This document shows, in pieces, positions 23,901 to 32,033 of a stretch of DNA of 40,762 nucleotides. A model generated the notes under the pieces. The model saw only the letters and a program-made list of their open reading frames with translations. It searched no databases and was not told the origin of the DNA. The first letter of the stretch is position 1. Every line of letters starts with the position of its first letter. Source of the DNA: Strigomonas culicis. Lineage: Eukaryota; Euglenozoa; Kinetoplastea; Trypanosomatida; Trypanosomatidae. A program made the translations under genes and the position numbers. Location of the stretch: contig AUXH01000105.1 in assembly GCA_000482145.1 (NCBI GenBank), positions 1-40,762 on the forward strand. Reading direction: 5' to 3'.

Positions 23901-26373
23901 GGACGCGGCGCTGTTGCCTGCGTTGTTTGTGGTGCACCAGTACATGAAGGAGGTCGCCGGCGGCGCGGTGGCCGGATCGGACTCGGAGAGCGACGATGAG
24001 AGCGACACGCGCATCACGGAGGTGCTGCTCATACACGCGGTGTCGACGCTCTACGCGTGCGCGCGGGACTGCGAGGAGCTCTCCGCCGAGATCGAGAAGA
24101 GGGAGGGAGGGGCGAGCATCGAGCGAGCGCAGGACGACCCAGCCGACGGCAAGGGCGGTGTGAGGTGGGACCTGTTGGAGTCCTTCTTTGAAGACCAGAA
24201 CCAGTTCGAGTGCTCCTACACGCTGGAGTCGTATGCGCCGCTGCTGCTGTGCCCCGCGGCGCTGGTCGGCGGCACGCTGCGGGCCAAGCTCGCGCGGGAG
24301 GTGGTGTTCGCCGCCGGGGAGCGGGCGGTGAGTCCCTGCGACACGCTCCACGCGCTTCTGGAGCACGTGAAGCAGCGCGAGGGCCTCGACCGCTTCAGCC
24401 TGCGGCCGATGCTCGAGCGCGTGCTCCTCCTCACCGGCCTCGCGCAGTTCCAGAGCGCGGCGCTCACGACGGCGGAGCAGGCGAGCGAGCACGAGGCGCA
24501 GAGCCATCGACAGAAGCTGAAGGAGAAGCAGGAAATGATTCTGAAGCGCATGCGGATGCGAACGAAGAACACCGTCAAGACGATGGCGACGGAGGTGGCG
24601 CTGGGGCCCGAGGACGAGGCGGCGCCCGCCGCCGCTGCCGTCACGAAGGACAGTGACGCGGGCGGGTTTCTGCACACGCGGCTGCTCATGGAGCTCGCGG
24701 CGCAGGAGTGCAGTGTGTGCCGCGTCGGGCGCAGCGAGCCGCTCTTCTTGCTGGCGAACGTGTCGACCTCCGGGGTGCTCGCGCGGCTGCAGCCGGGCAG
24801 CTTGCCAGACGGCCGGAAGGTGCACGGCCACTTTTTTGTCTGCGGGCACGCCGCGCATATGTCGTGCGTGCTGAAGATCATTTCCGCGTCCACGCGCAGC
24901 GGCTACCGCCACCGCGGCTATCTGGATGTCGGCGAGATCAGCTGCCCTGTGTGCATGATGGTGTGCAACACACGGAGCCCGCTGCCCGCCCTCACCACCG
25001 GCACCAAGGAGACGAGCGGCGCCACCTCGATCTTGGAGGATATCCAGAACAGCCAGGAGGGGACGGGTCGAGCCAAGGCGGTGTACCAGGCGGAGGTAGA
25101 GAATCTGCACATGTCACTCGCCAATGCAAGCGTTGGTCTCAGCTTAGTCCAAGAAGGGAATGCCATTGAGAAGGAGGAGGACCATCTACAAAAGCACCAC
25201 AACAATGCCTGGATGCTTTCGGAGAGTATTCGCATGCTCTGCTGGCACCTCAGCCTCGTCATGGAGCGAGTGAGGGTGGGGCGGCCGGTGCACGAGCGCG
25301 ATCTCTACGCGGCGCTCTCGCTGCTGACCTCCTTCGGCGGCGGCCGCCTCCGTGCGCAGGCGGACCTGCTGCACCAGAACTACACACGCACCGGCGAAGC
25401 GGTGCCCCTGCTCCTGCTCGACTGTCTGCTGGAGCCGAGGACGGCGTCGGAGAAGATACGCCACGTGGTGCTGCAGTTCATGCAGTGCGCGGAGCCGGTC
25501 GAGGCGGTCGTCGGGAGCCTCCTGGAGCAGCTCGCTGTGGGGGAGGACGGCGTGTGGACGCTGCCAGAGGCGTCGAGCACACTGCTGCACCAGCTGTGGG
25601 AGAGGATGGGCGCCCTCACGCTGCTGAAGGTGCTGCTGTGCGACGCGCCGGCGGGCGCGGTCCTCACGCTGCGTGGCGACGAGGTCTGCTTCCCGCTCCT
25701 CGAGGAGGCGAGCGTGGGCAGCGTGGCGCGGCGCGCGGCAGCGCTTGTGCGCATGCTGTACTATCTCACGGCGGACACAGGGGCGCCGCACAGCCTCGCG
25801 TTCGCCGATATGGTCGCGGCCGTTCAGCGGGTGCGCGGGGAGAAGGGTGGCCAGCCGCCGCTGCGCGCGGCGCTGTACCAGCAGCTGCAGGGCGCCGTGG
25901 GCCGCTTCGAGGACCCGCTGCAGTGGCGGCAGTACTTGGTGCGCAGCGTCCTGCACCTGCCGGAGGTGTACGCCAGCATCCTGACGCGCCATGGGGCCGC
26001 GGGGACGTGCTGTGTGTGCCGTAAGATGAGCAAGAGCCCGTTTATGTGCTGCCTCTGCGGCGCGTTCATTTGCTTCGGGGTGGGAGAGCTGCACGAGCAC
26101 GCGCGGCGGTGCAGTGGTGGGTCCGCCCTCTTCGTTGATATCCACGTGACCGCATTCCGCGTCTTGAATGCCGTGGACGAGAAGGTGACGTATCTGTCGC
26201 CCGTCTACGTGGATGAGCACGGGGAGGTGGACTTGATGCTGCAGCGAGGGCAACGGCTGAGCCTCGATCCGGAGGAGTGCCAGCAGCTGCTCTACCTTTG
26301 GCTGGGCAATCGGTGGGGTGTCCAGTCGCAGTGTGTGAAGTCGACGGTGCGTTATAGGAATTCTTTCATTTAA
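20905..26373 (+). CDS. UBR-box N-recognin, giant E3 ubiquitin ligase (UBR1 family)
   Basis: UBR1-type ligases recognise N-terminal degrons with basic first residues and ubiquitinate the protein for proteasomal destruction. This 1822-residue protein has a canonical UBR box at about 93-160: Cys93, Cys106, Cys109, Cys115, Cys118, Cys121, Cys127, His130, His135, Cys143, Cys145, Cys157 and His160, including CVMCMACF and the GGGMCDCGD turn with the Asp that contacts the substrate N-terminus. An acidic Glu run sits at about 380. A RING-H2 is at 1269-1350 (C1269, C1272, C1313, H1315, H1318, C1321, C1347, C1350) with a long first loop, as in UBR1. A C-terminal Cys/His module starts near 1702 (CCVCRK, CCLCGAF) followed by the UBR C-terminal domain (VTYLSPVYVDEHGEVD, LWLGNRWG). 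Family call is very secure; UBR1, 2 or 3 type is not resolved. Confidence 0.94.
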   Translation: MEASTASFLDLPVEEMVVLMPSKEKAALLRANIEKLRSLVSVGLDQLRNPSHTDALLKAQKKPTLIYWLFATSSGTDNGVYFRHQLAARSTVCGHYFGSREMVASCADCAADGTCVMCMACFRDSPCSGHRYRIHMSGGGGMCDCGDPSAYKPESFCSRHTGTSAAADPLAHISADDLAWMSEVFHGVVKALAMLVARVQPSDPNAPTEEDASEENFQLEWLLGVVKLAAKYLVDWANAGDAGKRLLGNALLDTILCTPAGGKNERKLSCLESLFWCSIYNVKLQSKLHEIYAVCLSDPLFRTPFAALLLKYSEYVCMMSKKGADQENLSVQVFTNADVVRALMTEPSCYSSYSPACDTVLHRVVLCVFVTLNLIVRTAKKQEEEEEEEEEEGGSPIDTVDGIPFQIETEQHRYPHAVLSDFLHLLSTAPEVAIGLFASRTAYRGLLESFKIISASSDIAENQSLKSKYIPTPFFLSNSFSRLFLILQRSLHSLIAALDRIPPGAADVMGELSTALQVSPRLFDALALSTSFDTTPFLTDERQPPRVRSRVAAFIEATRVRDPRDALFLPDRVTADRTSSVFVHALLQETVRQLEPLMRQQVAALTCRNRALVLSCREESRHCAGDVYMYDGGSPCRHRVLMANVLARWLATVARAWMCAQDGREPSRLYGVGAGAGGDALQMDGGGAAELAPELFADHVQRPVHNMVKSSFLHQRDPSFVSFLFDTLVMPSVFCARVDVGLMRAEETAMLTAEQLYRQEKRQCGYANDIYSLQLLTLVLRPQDFVLRLLQRFSFGRNATSETEASGAQRRKREEERRDRSGAHAAQHVPPGLPSFFRLLLTIVLDTSKASTDDDYSVANLTREVAMTLTTKPLHYSTVEEAVWMSSSESNKQREHLDVKLPQVLSAVAVREKAKDGSVFRIKDVATWEQVVNLYHSSVYDFTYDSIYETYKQICVADQRRKKGQADPARDAPHVPPPLLRTRETYAELIPSTRALLHTDAALLPALFVVHQYMKEVAGGAVAGSDSESDDESDTRITEVLLIHAVSTLYACARDCEELSAEIEKREGGASIERAQDDPADGKGGVRWDLLESFFEDQNQFECSYTLESYAPLLLCPAALVGGTLRAKLAREVVFAAGERAVSPCDTLHALLEHVKQREGLDRFSLRPMLERVLLLTGLAQFQSAALTTAEQASEHEAQSHRQKLKEKQEMILKRMRMRTKNTVKTMATEVALGPEDEAAPAAAAVTKDSDAGGFLHTRLLMELAAQECSVCRVGRSEPLFLLANVSTSGVLARLQPGSLPDGRKVHGHFFVCGHAAHMSCVLKIISASTRSGYRHRGYLDVGEISCPVCMMVCNTRSPLPALTTGTKETSGATSILEDIQNSQEGTGRAKAVYQAEVENLHMSLANASVGLSLVQEGNAIEKEEDHLQKHHNNAWMLSESIRMLCWHLSLVMERVRVGRPVHERDLYAALSLLTSFGGGRLRAQADLLHQNYTRTGEAVPLLLLDCLLEPRTASEKIRHVVLQFMQCAEPVEAVVGSLLEQLAVGEDGVWTLPEASSTLLHQLWERMGALTLLKVLLCDAPAGAVLTLRGDEVCFPLLEEASVGSVARRAAALVRMLYYLTADTGAPHSLAFADMVAAVQRVRGEKGGQPPLRAALYQQLQGAVGRFEDPLQWRQYLVRSVLHLPEVYASILTRHGAAGTCCVCRKMSKSPFMCCLCGAFICFGVGELHEHARRCSGGSALFVDIHVTAFRVLNAVDEKVTYLSPVYVDEHGEVDLMLQRGQRLSLDPEECQQLLYLWLGNRWGVQSQCVKSTVRYRNSFI

Positions 26374-26663
26374 ATAGCAATACTGAAGTAGGTATGAAAG
26401 AGAGAGAGGAAAAAAAAAAAGAATGACACCTTGGTTGTTTGTACAATGCGGTCGGTGGTACTACGACTCTTCTTTTCTTTCCGTGTGTTTGTGCGTGTTA
26501 TTCTTTCTGTCCGTGAAGTGTTTTCTTCTTCTCCACCTCCCCTTTCTTTCTCTGTTGTATGAATGTGTTCCACCCGCTTACAAGAGAAGAGTGACGCATA
26601 CAACACTATTCCTGTGCGCGTGAATTTCCAGCGCTGCGCTTCCTGTCTACGTTAGATCCTCTC
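26374..26663 (+). promoter_or_regulatory. Intergenic region with trans-splice signal for the TBC protein
   Basis: Pyrimidine-rich DNA at about 26517-26562 is followed by AG 26583-26584, predicting a 5'UTR of about 79 bases. An A run sits just after the UBR stop (about 26410-26420). Confidence 0.5.
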
Positions 26664-28613
26664 ATGTCCCTACCATACGACGCGGCGCGGTATGCCTCCC
26701 GCGACGCCACGACGATCCGCCGTGGCGTCGCCTCCTCCATCAAGACGTGTCACACGCTGTCTCCCACTCACAGGGGCGGCGCCGCCGCGGACGCGCCGCT
26801 GCCAGAGGACGAAGAGGTGATCGGCGGCGATACGTGGACGCGCTTCCTGGCCAGCCAAGCCGGCGCGGCGCCGGCCGCGCACGGGCCGCCGGCGGCGCGG
26901 CCGCTCACGCGGGCACAGATGCAGAGCGCGCTGCGCATCGCCGTGGCGCGCGGCAACGAGCAGGTGGAGCTGTGCCGGCAGCGCGCCGCCGCCCAGCGGC
27001 AGGCGGAGGAGGCCGCGCGCGCCGCCGCCACGGCGGGCGAGCGGGCCGAGGTTGAGAACACGCGCACAGCGGTGGTGTGGCACGCGCTGCTGGAGCGGTC
27101 GCGCGAGCTCTGGCAGGCGCGCGGCTCCGACCTGGTCGACGCGTGGCGCGAGCGCCTCGCGCAGGGCGCACGCGGTGCGACCCTCACCAAGGCGGCTGCC
27201 GCGCTGCCGAAGGTGCAGGACCTGTATGACTGCCTGGTGGGCGGCGTCAACTCGGACGCCGCGGCCGCGAGCCTGGAGGGCCTGGACGTGCCCGGCTCGG
27301 CCGGCGGCGATGGGACGGACGCGCTCACGGACTTCGGACCGCACGTTCAGCGGCTGGCGCAGTACCCCACCATCGTGCCGCCGCTGGACGTGCTGCGCCA
27401 CTACTTTGCGGAGCTGGCCCCGGCGGTGCTGGCGCCGACCGCGTACGACCACATGGGCACGTCCATCGAGCGCTTCGAGCAGCAGCTCGACGCGGTGCTG
27501 CGGCGCGGCGACGACACGGAGCAGCTGCGCGCGCTGCTGCTGGAGGGCACGCACCCGTCCCTGCGCCGCCTCGTGTACGCGCGGGCGCTGCAGGTCAGTC
27601 TCGCCGTGACGGACGGCGTGCCGCCCGTCGCGCCGCAGCCCGGCATCGTCACGAACGGCCTGGCGCCGGACGCGCTGGGCGCTTACATCACGTGCGCGAG
27701 CCGCTACGCCCGCGACAAGGTGCGGCGCCGCTGCCAGCACCACTACTCCTCCAGCGGGGCGGAGCGCACCGCGCGGGCGCTGCAGGCGTGCGTGCGCGTG
27801 GACATGGCCGAGTACGTGGGCGACAGCGACAAGTACTTTGTCTACGAGGATGATGTGAAGGTGCTGCTGGAGGCCCTCGTGACGGACAAGAGCCTGCCGG
27901 ACGGCCAGTTCAAGTCCACGCTCGCGCAGCTCGGCCGACCGACGGAGTGCTTCGACTCCTACATTGTTTACTTGTTTAGCCGGAAGGGTGACCTCATCCT
28001 GCAGACGGCACCGCCGTGCGGCTTCCTCCCCGTGGCGGCCTTCGCGCTGCTCGTGGCGCCGGTGTGCTACACGACGGGCGACACGGTGGAGCAGTACGCG
28101 CTGGCGTCCGCGCTCACCGGGCAGCTGTGGTTCCGCCTGCAGGGCCCGACGCCGGAGCTGCTGCAGGGCGCGCTGCTCTTCGAGCGGCTGGTCGCGCGGC
28201 TCGCGCCGGGCGCCGCGCGGCACATGCGCCACACACTGCAGCTCTCGCCGCTGCGCTTGGCGCTCGAGTGGATCACGACCGGCTTCGCGGAGCTGCTGGA
28301 CCCGGTGGAGGTGCTCGTGCTCTGGGACCTGCTGCTGGCCTACCACGTGCGGGAGGTGCAGGAGCGCAGCCCGCTCTCCGCGCTCACCGGCCTGCTGGCC
28401 TTGGACCCGGATACACCGCTGGAGGGGCTGCCCAAGGCGCCCTGCGCGCTCTGGCTGATGGCCATCTTCGCGGCCGCCATATTTGTGTTCCGCGCCCCCA
28501 TGGTGGAGCGGTGCACCGGCAGGCGGGACGTTCTGTCGCTCTTCTCCGTCGGCCACCAGCTTAAGGTGCGTCCTCTGCTCCAATACATACTGTTCGAGGC
28601 GACGGCGGCGTAA
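26664..28613 (+). CDS. TBC1D19-like TBC-domain protein (atypical Rab-GAP)
   Basis: TBC proteins normally stimulate GTP hydrolysis by Rab GTPases in membrane traffic. Residues about 1-290 of this 649-residue protein are Ala/Arg-rich and helical (coiled coil near 90-140). Residues about 295-645 form the TBC part. The best landmarks are DKYFVYEDDVKVLLEAL, the CGFLPVAAFALLVAPVCY block, VEVLVLWDLLLAY, and the end LKVRPLLQYILFEAT. These match human TBC1D19 as I remember it, including its replacement of the usual YxQG glutamine-finger motif. The IxxDxxR arginine-finger position reads VRVDMAE, so Arg is replaced by Glu. Both catalytic fingers therefore seem absent, as in TBC1D19. It may act as a binder rather than a GAP. 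ATG 26664 follows the acceptor directly. Confidence 0.85.
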   Translation: MSLPYDAARYASRDATTIRRGVASSIKTCHTLSPTHRGGAAADAPLPEDEEVIGGDTWTRFLASQAGAAPAAHGPPAARPLTRAQMQSALRIAVARGNEQVELCRQRAAAQRQAEEAARAAATAGERAEVENTRTAVVWHALLERSRELWQARGSDLVDAWRERLAQGARGATLTKAAAALPKVQDLYDCLVGGVNSDAAAASLEGLDVPGSAGGDGTDALTDFGPHVQRLAQYPTIVPPLDVLRHYFAELAPAVLAPTAYDHMGTSIERFEQQLDAVLRRGDDTEQLRALLLEGTHPSLRRLVYARALQVSLAVTDGVPPVAPQPGIVTNGLAPDALGAYITCASRYARDKVRRRCQHHYSSSGAERTARALQACVRVDMAEYVGDSDKYFVYEDDVKVLLEALVTDKSLPDGQFKSTLAQLGRPTECFDSYIVYLFSRKGDLILQTAPPCGFLPVAAFALLVAPVCYTTGDTVEQYALASALTGQLWFRLQGPTPELLQGALLFERLVARLAPGAARHMRHTLQLSPLRLALEWITTGFAELLDPVEVLVLWDLLLAYHVREVQERSPLSALTGLLALDPDTPLEGLPKAPCALWLMAIFAAAIFVFRAPMVERCTGRRDVLSLFSVGHQLKVRPLLQYILFEATAA

Positions 28614-28898
28614 GCAAGAGAGAGACTTAGAAGCTAAGAATTAATGCGATGACATAACGTACACTAGACAAACAAACGAAAACAACAAAAAATGCCGTAT
28701 AGAAAAAAAGAAAATGAGGTGCTCATGGGACCTGTAAGATCTGTTTGTCCGCCGAACGGCACCGTACGTTGTACATATACGCTTTTTCTCTCGTTTCTCC
28801 ATAATGCTTATTTCTAGTGCACATTAGATCGGACATAGACTCTTTTTTTTTTTTGTGTGTGTGTGTTATTTTTGTTCTCCATTAGAAGAAAACAGAGA
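28614..28898 (+). promoter_or_regulatory. Intergenic region with trans-splice signal
   Basis: A-rich 3'UTR, then a T run and GT repeat at about 28843-28866, a short pyrimidine stretch and AG 28884-28885. The 5'UTR would be about 13 bases. Confidence 0.5.
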
Positions 28899-29645
28899 AT
28901 GACTTCTAGACCGGACGCGCCAGACGTGCTGGACGAAGCAGATTTGAATGAGGCGCGCATCCTGCGCCAGGAGGTGGAGCTGCAGGAGCTGCTGGTGCGT
29001 CAGCTGCAGCAGCGCAAGGCGGTGCGCGACGAAATGCTGCGGCGGCTGCGGGCAGCCATGCACACCTCCGAGTCGTTCGACTTCGCGGAGCTGACAAACG
29101 ATGCCGAGGAGCTACTACACGAGATAGAGGAGCGTCACGTGGAGGCAAAGAAGCAGCCGACCGACTCAACCACTGATCCAACGCCAGCGGACAGCACCCT
29201 CGTAGTCGAGGACGGCGGTGGCGTCACGATGGACGCGCTGATAGGCATCGAGGACGATGGCCGCAAGGCGAAGAAGAAGCGCAAGCGAAACAGAAGGAAG
29301 AAGGCTGGCGTGGACGGGCCGCGTCACGTCGACCCCAGCGCCACGGAGGCGCCTGCGACCGCCACGGTCGCGACGGCGGAGGAGCGGCGGGAGGCGGCGC
29401 AGCGTGCGGCGCTGTTCGCTGCACTGGAGACGGTGCACTTCGACCGCGACACGACGGCGGCCCCGCCGCTGGGCGAGGAGGGGCCGGCGTGGCTGCGGGA
29501 GGAGGAGCCGGCTCTTGTCGCGGAGGACGAGTACTCCGATGACTTCGAGGACTACCAGGAGGAGGAGAGGGAAGAGCCAGTCGCAACAGGGAGAGAGGAG
29601 GGGGATCAGGCGGAGGAGGAGAGGAAGGAGGCGGAGCAGAAGTAG
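28899..29645 (+). CDS. Acidic coiled-coil protein with basic NLS-like cluster, unknown function
   Basis: I do not recognise this 248-residue protein. Residues about 13-55 form a strong heptad-rich coiled coil (RILRQEVELQELLVRQLQQR). A basic cluster, KAKKKRKRNRRKK (about 125-137), looks like a nuclear or nucleolar localisation signal. The C-terminal 70 residues are strongly acidic, with the motif DEYSDDFEDYQEEE. That DDFE/YSDDFE pattern recurs in ciliary and cytoskeletal proteins, so a flagellar or nuclear role are both possible; neither is supported further. The long in-frame overlap of the next gene's frame (from 29257) is a shadow. ATG 28899 is the first after the acceptor. Confidence 0.75.
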   Translation: MTSRPDAPDVLDEADLNEARILRQEVELQELLVRQLQQRKAVRDEMLRRLRAAMHTSESFDFAELTNDAEELLHEIEERHVEAKKQPTDSTTDPTPADSTLVVEDGGGVTMDALIGIEDDGRKAKKKRKRNRRKKAGVDGPRHVDPSATEAPATATVATAEERREAAQRAALFAALETVHFDRDTTAAPPLGEEGPAWLREEEPALVAEDEYSDDFEDYQEEEREEPVATGREEGDQAEEERKEAEQK

Positions 29646-29868
29646 CATTGTATATTACCCCTCTCTAAAAAAAAACTTTTTTAGTTCATGTCTGTCTGTT
29701 CCCTTTCATCACATGGACACGTCCGAAAGGAAGGGTATCCGCCAGTGCTGTGGCGCCCCGTGGTGTGTTACGTCCTCCCTGATTGCACCGTTCTTCTCCC
29801 CTCTCTCTGTTCTCCCTTTTGCTTGGTGTCTCAATAGAAGACCGCTTTATGCGCAGCGCACCGTTGCC
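29646..29868 (+). promoter_or_regulatory. Intergenic region with trans-splice signal for the HAD phosphatase
   Basis: Pyrimidine-rich DNA at about 29781-29831 is followed by AG 29836-29837, predicting a 5'UTR of about 31 bases. An upstream in-frame ATG at 29713 precedes the acceptor. Confidence 0.55.
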
Positions 29869-30909
29869 ATGGCCCAGTTGGATTCCCGCCTATGCGTCCA
29901 TATCATGTTTGACATTGATCACACGCTCCTGTCCTACGTGCCGGCGCGGCTCGCCGGCGTGCCGGCGCTGCCCGCGGGGCTGTGGAGCCCGACGCTCTCC
30001 GCGGCGCCGCCCCGCGGCCGCGCCGCGCCGCTGGAGGCCGCCGAGTGTGTGTGGTACACGACGCTGGCGTACGAGGCGCCGCCGCTCCACCGGCACACGA
30101 TCGCGCTGCGGCCGCACGTGGCGCCCTTTTTGCGCCGCCTGCTGCGGGACCGCGCGCTTGACACGGACCGCGTGCGCGTCGACGTGTCGCTGTGGACTCG
30201 GAGACCGAAGTCCTACGCGGAGGCGGTGGCCGCCCAGGCGCTGGAGCCGCTGATCGCGCGCGCGGGGGGTGCTGCCGGCGGCGGCGCACCGCTGCTGCGC
30301 GGCACGCACGGCGGGGAGATGTGCTCCAACAAGGAGGAGCACACCGCGGCGGGGGCCGCTGGGGCGGCCAGTGGCGTGATGTGCCACGCCGGCGGCCACT
30401 CGGGCTGGAAGAAGTCCGTTGGGGCCCACCCCGGCCCCTTCACCACGCTGCTCGTGGACGACACGAGCGAGAACTTCGTCCCGTGGGAGTGCCGCACAGG
30501 CCACTGTGTGCACGTCCCGTCCTTTCGGCCAGCGCTGCCCCTCGCGGAAGCGGATCTGGCCGCGAGCGATCGTCTCTTCCTCTCTCCGGCGGAGAAGAGC
30601 GCCGACGACGACGCACGTTTTGTGGAGCAATGCCTCTCCTGCGAGGGCGACCCAAGCTGCCCGAGCGGCGACGGCACGCTTCTGCCTCTTGTGCAGAGCT
30701 TCGTGGACACGTGTCACCGCCACGCCGACACGCTGCGTGGCCTGTCCGCGCCGCCCGCGTCCGCGCCGTGCCGCACCGATGCCGCCACGAGCGCCTTCCT
30801 TCAGCAGTTCAACTTTTTTGAGCGGTCCGGTGCGTACCGGGAGGCGTGGGAGCACTTCCATCGCCAGGAGGGCACCGGTGATGCGCTGGAGCCTTTTTTC
30901 TACTGCTGA
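29869..30909 (+). CDS. FCP1/SCP-like HAD-family phosphatase
   Basis: HAD phosphatases of the NLI-interacting/FCP1 type use an aspartate nucleophile to dephosphorylate proteins such as the RNA polymerase II tail. The 346-residue protein starts with a textbook motif I, MFDIDHTLL (Asp15, Asp17, Thr19). Motif II is probably the Thr in VSLWTRRPKSYAE (about 104-116). Motif III Lys is probably in WKKSVGAHPG, and motif IV is LLVDDTSENF (Asp197, Asp198). Between II and III an Ala/Gly-rich insert with several His and Cys (about 130-175) is not typical. The C-terminal 130 residues contain a CLSCEGDPSC Cys cluster and end FFYC. Trypanosomatid RNA polymerase II lacks heptad repeats, so a non-CTD substrate is likely. 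The frame stays open to 29257 by GC bias; ATG 29869 is the start after the acceptor. Confidence 0.82.
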   Translation: MAQLDSRLCVHIMFDIDHTLLSYVPARLAGVPALPAGLWSPTLSAAPPRGRAAPLEAAECVWYTTLAYEAPPLHRHTIALRPHVAPFLRRLLRDRALDTDRVRVDVSLWTRRPKSYAEAVAAQALEPLIARAGGAAGGGAPLLRGTHGGEMCSNKEEHTAAGAAGAASGVMCHAGGHSGWKKSVGAHPGPFTTLLVDDTSENFVPWECRTGHCVHVPSFRPALPLAEADLAASDRLFLSPAEKSADDDARFVEQCLSCEGDPSCPSGDGTLLPLVQSFVDTCHRHADTLRGLSAPPASAPCRTDAATSAFLQQFNFFERSGAYREAWEHFHRQEGTGDALEPFFYC

Positions 30910-31130
30910 CGCCACACGCACATCTGAAAGAAGAAACTTCGTCACGATGGTCGTACACCCCTACTATATATATATATATATATAGATGTTTCTCTCTTTT
31001 CAAGTCTTTTCTGTTCTAATACGAGTGCTGTCTCTTCTTTCTCCTTTTCTCTCTTTCTTTCCTTGGGTGAAACTATAGCACTAACAAGGTAGAATACCAT
31101 TGTTTTATACCGAGACAAGAGTCCCGCACC
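30910..31130 (+). promoter_or_regulatory. Intergenic region: (TA)10 repeat and strong trans-splice signal
   Basis: A (TA)10 repeat at 30965-30984 is followed by T/C-rich DNA. The main polypyrimidine tract is about 31030-31063 with AG 31077-31078, predicting a 5'UTR of about 52 bases. Confidence 0.55.
30965..30984 (+). repeat. (TA)10 dinucleotide repeat
   Basis: Ten TA units in the gap between the HAD phosphatase and the calcyphosin-like gene. Confidence 0.9.
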
Positions 31131-32033
31131 ATGACGACGCTCAACACGAACAACCCCCGCGAGGACCCCATCTTCACGACGAAGGTGAAGGGCATCCTCC
31201 TCCGCGACGGCGGCGACGCGGCGATGGTCAACGCGCTGGCTGACTTCGAGACGCGCGACGCGAAGGCCAAGGCGGCGGGCCAGCCGGGGCTGACCTTCGA
31301 CGAGTTCATAGACTACCTCGTGGAGAGCGGCGTGGTGCCCACGTCCTTCGAGCAAAACTACCTCACCAAGTCCTTCGAGGACGCGGCGCACGTGGGCTAC
31401 ATCGCAGCCGACACGTACGTGCGCCACCTCACCGGGGTCAACCACCGGCGCATGAAGGCGGTGGAGCAGGCCTGGGCGGCCCTGGAGAAGGACGACGCGG
31501 GGCAGGTGCCGCGCGCCGCGCTGGTGCGCATCCACAGCCAGACCGCGAAGGGCGCGAGCAGCGGCTTCGACGACACGTTCGGCGGCGGCCGCGGCACACT
31601 CACGCGCAGTCAGCGCACCGGCGCCGGCGAGACCGTGTCGCGCAGTGAGTTCGTCGCCTTCTACGCGGCCGAGAGCCAGCGCATCCCGACGGACGAGGCC
31701 TTCACCGTCGCCGTGCTGCGCGAGTGGGACGCGGACAGGCCCGCGGCGCCCACGCTGGGCGAGACGGAGCGCGTGTGGGCGGGGGAGGCGGGCGACCCAC
31801 TCGCGAAGGACACACGGCTGGTGGCCGACGCCCTGCACCGCGACCTCGGCGTGAGCAGCAAGACGTACGACTTCACGCACATGCAGCGCGAACATCCCTA
31901 CGTGGAGCCGCTGCCGCCGCTGGACCGGGGGGACATCATGACGACGACCACCGCGGTGATGTTCGCGCCGCCGACGGAGGCGGACATGACGCGGGCCGAC
32001 CCGCTGGCGTCGCGCCGCGGGCAGCGGGAGTAG
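31131..32033 (+). CDS. Calcyphosin-like protein with degenerate EF-hands
   Basis: The 300-residue protein follows the calcyphosin/CAPSL pattern: EF-hand-like pairs at about 15-65 (GLTFDEFIDYL), 70-130 (MKAVEQAWAALEKDD...VPRAALVRI) and 160-200 (VSRSEFVAFYAAESQRIPTDEAFTVAVLREW). The last segment aligns well with the CAPSL end (EEFMNYYAGVSASIDTD as I recall). None of the loops keeps the full Asp-x-Asp-x-Asp-Gly calcium set; the clearest one reads EKDDAGQV. Calcium binding is therefore doubtful. The C-terminal 90 residues are family-specific and include HMQREHPYVEPLPPLDRGDI. In other organisms such proteins are ciliary, so a flagellar axoneme role is plausible but inferred. Start ATG 31131 follows the acceptor. 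Confidence 0.75.
   Translation: MTTLNTNNPREDPIFTTKVKGILLRDGGDAAMVNALADFETRDAKAKAAGQPGLTFDEFIDYLVESGVVPTSFEQNYLTKSFEDAAHVGYIAADTYVRHLTGVNHRRMKAVEQAWAALEKDDAGQVPRAALVRIHSQTAKGASSGFDDTFGGGRGTLTRSQRTGAGETVSRSEFVAFYAAESQRIPTDEAFTVAVLREWDADRPAAPTLGETERVWAGEAGDPLAKDTRLVADALHRDLGVSSKTYDFTHMQREHPYVEPLPPLDRGDIMTTTTAVMFAPPTEADMTRADPLASRRGQRE

Noticed and set aside
21715..25110. A 1131-codon open frame on the minus strand opposite the UBR gene (and similar long minus frames at 9037-11577, 35217-37523 and 26670-28583)
   Set aside because: They mirror strongly GC-biased plus-strand genes, are full of Arg/His/Leu/Gln low-complexity sequence, show no domain, and have no pyrimidine tract/AG signal on the minus strand.
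29257..29868. Arg-rich extension of the HAD phosphatase frame overlapping the preceding gene
   Set aside because: It lies inside the coiled-coil protein gene in another frame and ends before the splice acceptor; the DxDxT motif normally sits near the N-terminus.
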